From Latrodectus hesperus (Eukaryota; Arthropoda; Arachnida; Araneae; Theridiidae): a stretch of 64,000 bases of DNA. The notes beneath the pieces were generated by a model. It made no database searches and was not told the DNA's origin. It worked only from the letters and a program-made list of their open reading frames with translations. Within the stretch, counting starts at the first letter, position 1; each line of letters begins with the position of its first letter. Positions 46,791-64,000 of the stretch are shown here, one piece after another. The stretch covers positions 71,712,109 through 71,776,108 of the forward strand of contig CM075853.1 of NCBI GenBank assembly GCA_037975125.1. Direction: 5' to 3'. A program made the position numbers and the translations under genes.

Positions 46791-47985
46791 TCGCTAAAGT
46801 GAAGAGATACGTACAGAGGGCAAAATGCACCAAGCAGGTGATAAAGTGGTGTGATAAGTTTGCCAAACTGATTTAACGGTTCAGATTACGTATGTATGAT
46901 GTGCTTTTCGTTTATGAGGTAATGTGATCGCGTGATATGCACATTTTGTATGTAACTCTTGAAACTATTACAGAATAATCTTAACGCATTGAGTTTCGAT
47001 ATTCGATTTTTGGAGTTTGTATGTTGTATGTGAAAATGAATAATTATTGGTGAGGATATATTGATTTTACATTTTCACGGAGTACACATGGAGAAAGAAT
47101 CATCGGGAAAACATTATAGAAGATTTTTTAGAAGCGATAACAGTATATTCGCCGAAAAGTAACGATTCGGAGAGCGATTAAGATTAGGCAAGTTATTTTG
47201 TTTTTCATTACAATTTTATTCATATTTAGAAATTAAAGTTTTTATAAAAATGAATGTTTAAATTGTGTGTATTGCATGTTAGTGTTAGAATGTGCCGCAT
47301 ACAGAAATTTCTTTAATGTGGGCGATATATTAAAATTCGAATTTGAATAAAAAAATTAAATTTGTTAACTTTAGAAATTTAGCTTTATTGACCGGTTGCC
47401 ACTGTAGTAGGTATTTACTGTAGTAGTACACTGATGTTTTTTTTAAGGTGGGCGCCATTACTCGGTATATCTAAAATCGAATTTAAATATAAAATGAAGT
47501 TTTTTAACATCAGAAATTAAGCTTTATTGCCTGGTTGGCACTGTAGTAGGTAACGATACACTGATGTTTTTCTAAGGTGGGTGCCATTGCTCGGTGTATA
47601 AAAATCAAATTTACATAAAAAATGAAAGTTAACGTTACAAATTTAGCTTTATTATCGATTGTCACTGTAGTACGTAGCGGTACATTCTTCTTTTAGGTGA
47701 GCGTAATTGCACAGTATATTAAAATTCGAGTTTTAAAAATTTCGTTTCTAGTTATTAGAATTTTAAAATCTCTATAGTACTTAATTATAATGAAATATTC
47801 AAATTTTTAATATTTGGAATTCGGAAAAACGCGCTATTTCAAAGCTGAAGTTCGAACGCGATCGTTATTGGTTGACGGCTATCGCGTTTAGTGACGGAAT
47901 TTAGGTTGGCTGTAGAGAGCTGTAGAGTGATTGGCGCGAAAATTTGAAATAGCGCCAATCCCGTACGGATCTGGTAACTTTTACC
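46791..47985 (+). repeat. Unknown repeat X, copy A (possible non-autonomous DNA transposon)
   Basis: About 1,195 bp. The left end TCGCTAAAGTGAAGAGATAC and the complement of the right end (GGTAAAAGTTACCAGATCCG) are imperfect inverted termini, clearer in copy B. Flanking 7-bp repeats ATAAGTT lie at 46784-46790 and 47986-47992. Internally it has about four ~125-bp modules, with boundary motif AAGGTGGGCGCCATT-like at about 47314, 47444, 47574 and 47694, and a subterminal inverted pair GCGCTATTTCAAA (47831-47843, 47943-47955). No transposase is seen. Confidence 0.7.
47314..47705. repeat. Tandem ~125-bp modules inside repeat X copy A
   Basis: Four units spaced 130, 130 and 120 bp, each with a GTAGTAGGTA-like segment, a TACACTGATG-like segment, AAGGTGGGCGCC-like boundary and CGGTATATTAAAATCGA-like stretch. 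Copy B has only about two. Confidence 0.8.
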
Positions 47986-48542
47986 ATAAGTTGTATTTGG
48001 TAAATAGTTTTCTACCACACGCAAAAATATTCTATTATAATTTTCATTCAAGCACATTGTTTAACTCTAATTTTTTATTCTGGCCAACGGGACTTCACTA
48101 AAGATAAAGTAGTATGTATGATTAAATAAGCTAGCCAAAATTTAGGCTAAACTGAGTATTACGGTCAGACCTCAGTTTTACCCGGTTTAGATATAGTGCC
48201 GGAATTTCAATACTGTCTTTTATATTCGTTTTGTATTTCGCTGTGAATATAGCGTAGGAATTTCAATCCTTACTTGTACTTGGCGGAAAAAAAATCCAAA
48301 AAATCGCCAAACTTCGACCGTATTACTCAGTTTTACCAAAATTTATTTTGATAGTCAGGAAAAATTTCCCAAAAAATTATGACATCATTTCCAAGTGTAT
48401 TTCGTATAAAAAGAGTTACATAAACACGATTTACTAAACCTATATAAGACGGTTCATTTTATAATAAATATCATTTTTAAACAAAAATTATATAATTTAA
48501 GTTACCATACTATAATTTACAACAATAAGATTATGACTTTAC
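47986..48542. other. Intergenic sequence between repeat X and the candidate DMAP1 leader exon
   Basis: Mixed AT-rich sequence. A duplicated 'AATTTCAATMCT' phrase occurs near 48205 and 48255. No gene recognised. Confidence 0.4.
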
Positions 48543-48650
48543 CTTGAATGCAGGAAAATTTTAATCCAAAGAGAAAAACACTAAACGGTAGGTTGGTAAG
48601 TTGAAGAAAACCCTGAGACTTTCAGCTACTCCAGCTATTGTCTCCACTAT
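48543..48650 (-). other. Candidate 5' noncoding exon of DMAP1
   Basis: DMAP1 needs an upstream noncoding exon. The segment ends, in gene sense, with a strong donor (CAAG then GTAAAG, donor GT at 48541-48542) and is less AT-rich than its surroundings. An AG behind a C/T-rich run near 48651 could also make it an internal exon. This is inference only; other donors exist in the 4.6-kb interval. Confidence 0.2.
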
Positions 48651-49149
48651 TCTGGTAGAAAAGAAAAGCTTTATTTTAATATATATAAATATTTAAAAGA
48701 TTTAAAAACATTAAACATAACTCAGATTAAGTACTTTGGTTTACCAAACAAAACAGACCAGAAGTTTTCAAAATCTAACTCACCAAATATTTTGCTCTGC
48801 TTGTGACAACCATTTCAAAATCTAGATGAGAGGAGCTAATCCACTTAAATATCCATAAAATAAAATTAATAGATAAAATTACTAGTTTCCGTGGGGTTTA
48901 ATTATAATACACATTTTAATGTATCTGTTACTCAACAAATGCTTTTAAGAAAATCGGAAAAACTTCAGCAATTTTCAACACTGATAAATTCTTACATGTT
49001 GGCCAAGTATTTAATAATCTTTGTTCTTTCCGAACGTGGAAATAGGTTATTTCGTTTATTTGTCAACAAGGACTAATTACCAAGACAGAATCTGTTTATG
49101 ATAGAGGAAAATATTAACCTTTGAAATAATTACTCTTTTCCTAAGCATT
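48651..49149. promoter_or_regulatory. Possible divergent promoter region of DMAP1 and NDUFS4
   Basis: It lies directly upstream of the NDUFS4 start codon and beyond the candidate DMAP1 leader exon. I see no convincing TATA box or CpG-rich core, and the assignment rests only on position between two divergently transcribed housekeeping genes. Confidence 0.25.
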
Positions 49150-61474
<12,325 letters not shown>

Positions 61475-61536
61475 TAATGCATCATTTGTATTTTTATTGA
61501 GCAATATATTAAACAAAGTTTAATAGTTTCTAAGTA

Positions 61537-61542
61537 AATAAA
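61537..61542 (+). terminator. NDUFS4 poly(A) signal
   Basis: AATAAA 63 bp after the NDUFS4 stop codon, giving a short 3' UTR. Other weaker AT-rich matches follow. Confidence 0.65.
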
Positions 61543-62380
61543 ATTGAACCTATTGGATGATGTGACTTCTTTATAAATTTTTTATTTATTCAAATTATAT
61601 AATTTTTTAACTATTGTGTCACAATATAAATTCACTTTTTATTCATTTAATTTATCACTGTTGTTAAAATGTAAGTTTGTAGTGTGAGAATGAAACATTT
61701 TATTATTAAAATGGAAGGCTGAAATTTACATTTCTACGTATAAAAGACATTGAACTACATCATTCAAATCCTTTAATGTTTTCTATTCATTTCTGAAATT
61801 TGAAACTTACACTTTAAATTTAGCATATTAAAATGAAATATTTTTTTTAATTGTATGCTTATCTATTTTATTTGTGTTTATAATAAATGATATTGTTTGA
61901 TAATAAAAAAAAGATTAAAAATTAATGTATTATATATAACTCAGTATGAATGATTTTGATTTCACAAATTATCATTTTCAAAACCAACATATTTTATTGT
62001 GTTTAATTTAAATATAATTTTCTTCTGAATTACTGTGTAAATGCATTTTTTGTTCTACTATAAATATTTGAGAACTTCTATAAGAAATTATGGCATGTAT
62101 ACATTTATAAACTTATATATCATAAAGGGATTGTTCTATACTGAAGCAAACTGTGTATAAAACAAAATGCAATGGTTTGGATTATTCCTTCTTAATGGTT
62201 CATACTTGATATCCATCAATGTATTTTGAACATTTATTAAAGTTTTTTTATTTTATTTCTTAATTTTTAATTATAATGTATATTCATTCTAAGAATTATT
62301 TACAATTAGTCTTAAAATAAATATTTAGTCCAATTATTTTAATCCCCTGTATTTTTATTATATATATATATATTTAACAT
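61543..62380. other. Downstream of NDUFS4, no gene seen
   Basis: AT-rich intergenic sequence ending in a short TA run before the SINE. Confidence 0.65.
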
Positions 62381-62768
62381 GGCTCCGGGCCATGGTAACC
62401 TAGTGGTTAGGGTATTGGCCTTCCATCTGAAAGAGCGGGGTTCGGTTCCCAATGCCGCCAAAAACCCACCGAGTACATGCGATATACAAGCTCGTTAAAT
62501 CTGTGTAATCGAAAGTCCTGTGGTCGGTCGTTGAGCAGTTACCATGGGTGCAAAGGTCTGGAGAAAATTTCCTACCCCTTCAGATCAATGTCAAAATTAA
62601 GATAGTGGATCCTCTGGTGGTGCCATCTATCGAAGTATTTAAAAAAGAGCAAAGACGTACTTTCGCCTTTGTGGTGCTATGAGTAAAACGAAAACAATTG
62701 ACTTAAATTGGTATTGACAAGGCTTAGCGAGCTTGGCTTGTCCAAAGTGTCATAAGTTACAACAACAT
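62381..62768 (+). mobile_element. tRNA-SINE family 1, full-length copy
   Basis: The head GGTAACCTAGTGGTTAGGGT (A box) and GGGGTTCGGTTCCCAATGCC (B box) has proper tRNA-like spacing. The body includes CTCGTTAAATCTGTGTAATC, CCTACCCCTTCAGATCAATG, GGTGGTGCCATCTATCGAAG and GTCCAAAGTGTCATAAGTTA, with an ACAACA tail. It is the reference copy for the fragments at 4349 and 6241. The pol III promoter looks intact. Confidence 0.88.
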
Positions 62769-62881
62769 AGCTTCAGTTACTTTTAAAATTGATATTTGAA
62801 TCTCTTATAATATTTTAGATTTATAAGTTATATTTTAAAGCATTAAATTTATATACTTCTGTATTTATTAAAACTTTATAT

Positions 62882-63676
62882 ACAATCCAGTCACATTAAT
62901 GTGACCACCATGTACTTTCGACTTCGAAGTTAAATAATCAATTGCAGAAGGCAAGTGGCGGCACAGTGCTGTTGAGCGTATATAAAGGGTGGTTGAGGGC
63001 ATCGAAAAAAATCTCAGTCGTCGATGTAATGCAGAAATCAGAGCGATTTACCCGACTTCCAAATGGACATGATCATTGGCTTTCAGACCAAGGGTAGAAG
63101 CATTTTCGAAACGGCTACGTTTGTGCACTATTCACTTGCCGTCGTGATAAAAGCATACCGAAGATGGCAGAATGGGGCTGTTCAAAATCTGGAATATGCC
63201 GAATGTAGTGCACCACGGGTCATGGATGACAGGTGAATGAAGGCTGTGGAGAGGCGTTCGAATGAATAAACGTGCTATCGTTAAGAAACTGACCGCTCGG
63301 TTAACCAAGCAGTTGTCAGCAATGTCTCCCAAATTACTATTCAGCGACAGTTGCTGCGTCTGGACCTCCGTAGTAGGGGCCTGGTTCATGCTCTAATATT
63401 ACTGCTGTTCATCAGCAGCAAAGACTGGAATTTGCGCCCGAGTACCCCACTGGTGATGAACCACGTTTCACTTATGAATCGCGTTTTATGCAAAATCTAG
63501 TACATCTGGCCCACTACGCAGGAGGTGGTGACTGGAGTCGCCATGGCAACATCACAGTGAACATCTTCAGGAACCTAATTGACTCTCTTCCTGTCCATTT
63601 CACAGAACTCTAGCAAAAGGTGGTTATTCTAGCCTAGCTTTTGACATGTGGTCGCATTAATGTGACTGGATTGCGT
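62882..63676 (+). mobile_element. Internally deleted Tc1-like derivative
   Basis: About 795 bp. Both ends match the element at 26521-27732 (ACAATCCAGTCACATTAATG at left; GGTCGCATTAATGTGACTGG at right). The 5' coding part is recognisable to about 63,440, but roughly 500 bp covering most of the catalytic domain is missing, and stops and indels fill the rest. Non-autonomous. The minus-strand open frame at 63132-63389 is a shadow. Confidence 0.9.
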
Positions 63677-63684
63677 TTATAATA

Positions 63685-64000
63685 CATATATATATATATA
63701 TATAATGAAATATTAATGTGTGCTTTTTAGTACATCTGATTATGTTATGAGCAATATAAACCACTGTCTTAAAAGTTAGTAAATTATTGTATATACTTTA
63801 TGAACATTGAAATAAATTTAAAATATGTTTCAAAGAATGCTATTTAAAATAAGTCGACCAAAACAAGTAAGATAAATTATTAATTTCAAATGAATAATAG
63901 AGAACAGAGAGATAGAGTAAAGAGATAATATAGGAATTTTATATTAACCAAATATTTTTTCTAAATTATACTAGCTTTATAAAGTAAAGAAATTACGTTA
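63685..64000. other. Short TA microsatellite and AT-rich end of window
   Basis: TA repeat at about 63685-63704, then AT-rich sequence without recognisable content. Confidence 0.7.

Overview
The window looks like nuclear DNA of an arthropod, most likely a spider. It is very AT-rich, its genes are split by long introns with GT/AG splice sites, and it is crowded with Tc1/mariner, pogo/Tigger and hAT-like elements, tRNA-derived SINEs and LINE fragments. One LINE tail resembles tails I associate with spider genomes. The spider assignment is an inference from the repeats; 'animal nuclear genome' is firm.

Two conserved single-copy genes can be assembled completely from exons. On the minus strand, DMAP1 (DNMT1-associated protein 1, a SANT-domain subunit of NuA4/TIP60 and SWR1/SRCAP-type chromatin complexes) runs from its start codon at 44505 down to its stop at 10255. 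It has ten coding exons, all in phase, giving 417 residues; only 1,254 of about 34,250 bases are coding. On the plus strand, NDUFS4 (18-kDa accessory subunit of mitochondrial complex I) runs from 49150 to 61474 in five coding exons giving 189 residues. The first exon, holding most of the mitochondrial leader, is separated from the rest by a 6.8-kb intron. The two genes are divergent, with start codons 4.6 kb apart. The DMAP1 ATG lies directly behind a splice acceptor, so its 5' noncoding exon lies further upstream, towards NDUFS4. A shared promoter near 48.6-49.1 kb is possible but unproven.

Layout: 1-10.2 kb is AT-rich intergenic sequence with three SINE copies. 10.2-44.5 kb is DMAP1. Its introns hold a hAT-like non-autonomous element (20.0 kb), a Tigger relic (21.7 kb), a 231-bp tandem array (25.4-26.4 kb), a Tc1-like element (26.5 kb), a Tigger element 11 bp further on (27.7 kb), a long-TIR mariner-like element (31.2 kb), a putative solo LTR (35.7 kb), a mariner (37.8 kb) and LINE/mariner scraps (42-43.6 kb). 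44.5-49.1 kb is the divergent intergenic region with a 1.2-kb repeat I do not recognise. 49.1-61.5 kb is NDUFS4, whose introns hold a LINE RNase H relic, a young SINE with a 16-bp target duplication, a second mariner copy, a dead Tc1 element and another copy of the unknown repeat. 61.5-64 kb holds a full-length SINE and an internally deleted derivative of the Tc1-like element.

Every transposase I could read is broken by stops, frameshifts, loss of a catalytic residue or deletion. The most novel-looking item is the interspersed repeat at about 34.7, 46.8 and 56.5 kb. It has imperfect inverted termini, a candidate 7-bp target duplication, and a variable number of internal ~125-bp modules. I found no new gene system, CRISPR array or operon-like structure.
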